Of a stretch of 64,000 bases of DNA, positions 29,601 to 32,600 are shown piece after piece. Origin of the DNA: Omphiscola glabra (taxonomy: Eukaryota > Mollusca > Gastropoda > Lymnaeidae); assembly GCA_964017045.1 (NCBI GenBank), contig OZ024808.1, positions 30,111,949 through 30,175,948 of the forward strand, written 5' to 3'. Each line of letters opens with the position of its first letter. Position 1 is the stretch's first letter. Under the pieces are notes generated by a model, which had not been told where the DNA came from, searched no databases, and saw nothing but the letters and a program-made list of their open reading frames with translations. The translations under genes were made by a program, and so were the position numbers.

Positions 29601-32600
29601 CCTGTTGTCCTGACCACCGGGCCCTTGACTGCTTACCGGCTTCAGGTGGAAAGAGTCTCGGCGCCTGGTGGACGACGTAAACGTTTGACAGAAGTTCCAG
29701 GTTACATAGCGGCACAGCTCATGCAGACGGACATAACACAAAGGATGAATTTCACCATAGGGGATGGCAAAACTTACGGCGGATACACCAATGCACGTCT
29801 TACGGAGCAGACGTGGTACACTGTACACTATGTGGTCATCAGCGAGAGCAGCAACGTCTCCTACAACAGCTTCTCATCTCTCAACCCTCCAGTTTTAACT
29901 GTGCCATACGTACCACCTGTTTCACAGCCGGCAGAAGCGTCTTCCACTGACAACGGTGTCATCATTGGTGTTATCATAGCTCTCGTCATTGTCATCCTCT
30001 TGATCATCCTGATCATCGCCCTCTACTGTTGGTGGAGGAGGCGAAACAGGTTCAACCCCTATGAGGTCCAGGATGATGACCACATCGAGCTCCCACCTTA
30101 CAAGGACGACTATGACCCATCAAAATATTGGAGCGCAACTTTCAATCTTAAAGAGGGGAGACACATCATCGCCGGACGTGAATTGGTCTACGGATCGGGA
30201 AAGCAGCCGCACATTGCCGGTGTCGCTAAACAAAACGCTGACCAGCCGACGGTGTCATTTCAGGATGAGTTTAAGAATTTACCAAAGAAATCCAAGCGGG
30301 CCACCGACAATGCTGCCATGAGCCATAAAAACTTCAACAGATTCCCCCACCTCTTGCCATATGATCACAGTCTCGTTCCTCTCAAGCCAGATGGCAGCGC
30401 ACATAGGACATACATCAATGCCAGCTTCATTCCAGGGTACAATAAAACTCCGTCGTACATTGCCGCCCAGAGCCCGTACGACGAGGAAACTGTTTTGGAT
30501 TTCTGGCGTCTCATTTACCAAAGGTAAGGACTCCCTATGATGAAATAACATACGTTATTATGTTATAGTTACAAAGAGACAAATTCTAATTATAGTTTCT
30601 GTTTCCAGGTTGTAAATTTGAAGAGCTCCAAATCTACTTCATAAATAAAAGTCTAAAATAATTCCTTCAGTCCTATCAGATTTTCAGATAACTTAAGAAA
30701 TAGCAGACTATAAACAATCCTAAATTAAATATTCTTAATTGAAGCATCATGTAAGTTACATAGTGTCTAATGCATTGTAAAAAATAAAGACAATACTGGT
30801 ATACAATGTATAATATTTTTTTTCAACAAATTTCGTTGCGTACAACAAACAACGCTTTATACATTAACTTTTGAAAGGAAAAAAAACGTTTTCTTTATAC
30901 CAGTGTATCAGATAAATAAAACTATTTCTAATTATAGAAAAATAATTACAAGAAAATTTAGACCAATTTCCGCTTGAGGACACTAACCTCCCATAGTTAT
31001 AACAATCAGCCTACATTAGTATACAACATTTGTGGAAAGAAAACAATTTAAAATTTTACTTAAAGAATAAATGATGACATAACAGCAATTTTGTATTGGT
31101 TTATTTCATAGATTTTATTAACCGGGTTGTTGCGCTTCGATTAAATAGTAAAACATATGAAGCACATATTGTAATTAAATATGTTTAATCATTTTATGAT
31201 TTTATCAAGGACTACTTTTTATACACGATAGACTAATGAAGATCCAGTTTATTTATTAGTTACCTGTAGACTAATAAAGATCCAGTTTATTTATTAGTTA
31301 CCTGTAGACTAATAAAGATCCAGTTTATTTATTAGTTACCTGTAGACTAATAAAGATCCAGTTTATTTATTAGTTACCTGTAGACTAATCAAGATCCAGT
31401 TTATTTATTAGTTACCTGTAGACTAATAAAGATCCAGTTTATTTATTAGTTACCTGTAGACTAATAAAGATCCAGTTTATTTATTAGTTACCTGTAGACT
31501 AATCAAGATCCAGTTTATTTACTAGTAACCGGTATATGATCAACTAATAAAGATCCAGTGTATTTATTGGTGTTACTTTTTTAAAAACAGATCCATCAAG
31601 ACCGTAGTGATGATAACAAACATCGTTGAGGACAATATTGTCAAATGCACCCAGTACTGGCCTGATTCCACGAAGGCAAGTTATGGGCACTTCCTTCTGC
31701 ACCTCACGGATGTCACAGTCTTTGCCGACTACACTGTCAGAACCATTGAAGTCCAGTGCACTGGTGACAACAACTCCAAAATTGTCAAACTGTTTGAATT
31801 CACGGCCTGGCCTGATCATGGGGTTCCAGACGACCCTATCCCTTTCCTGGAAATGAGGTACAAAGTGAGGAGGTACCACCACGATGAACCCTCACCTATA
31901 CTGGTTCACTGCGGTACAGGTATGGGCAGGACGGGTGTGTTTATTGCTGTTGACACTCTTATCGAGCAGTATGCCGCTGAGGGCAGAGTTGAAGTTTTTG
32001 ATTATGTGCGAAAAATCCGCAAGGACCGGCCATACATGGTGCGCACAATGAAACAATACACTTTTATCTACGAGGCTGTGTTTGAAGAGTTTCACGCTGG
32101 TAACACGTTGGTAGACTTTGACCTGAAGCAACGCTACCATAACTGGACACAAATGAACCCAAGGACAGAGCACTCTTACCTCAGGGATCAGTTTCACATG
32201 TTGGAGTCATTCACAAGAAGTCCTGGTCGAGATGAGTGCAGAGCAGGTTTACTTGCAGCCAATGTTCAGAAAAATAGGTCAGTGCAACTGTTCATATAGG
32301 TCAGTGCAACTGTTCATATAGGTCAGTGCAACTGTTCATGGATGACACAGTATTTTGGTTAGATATATTTCTAAGTACTGCAGCAATGTCTGTACACACA
32401 AAAAAACGTGGCTTATTTAATTTTAATATAAAAAAAACAGTGTTACCTGTTGTCTTATGAATAAAATATTACAACAACATTATTTAACATTACAACTGTG
32501 ACTGCTTATAAAGCTCATAATGTCACACAGGGTAGTCTAAAGGGTCCATATTATCTTTCAATGTACCCATTTCCAAATGTTTGAAACAATGTGATAAACA

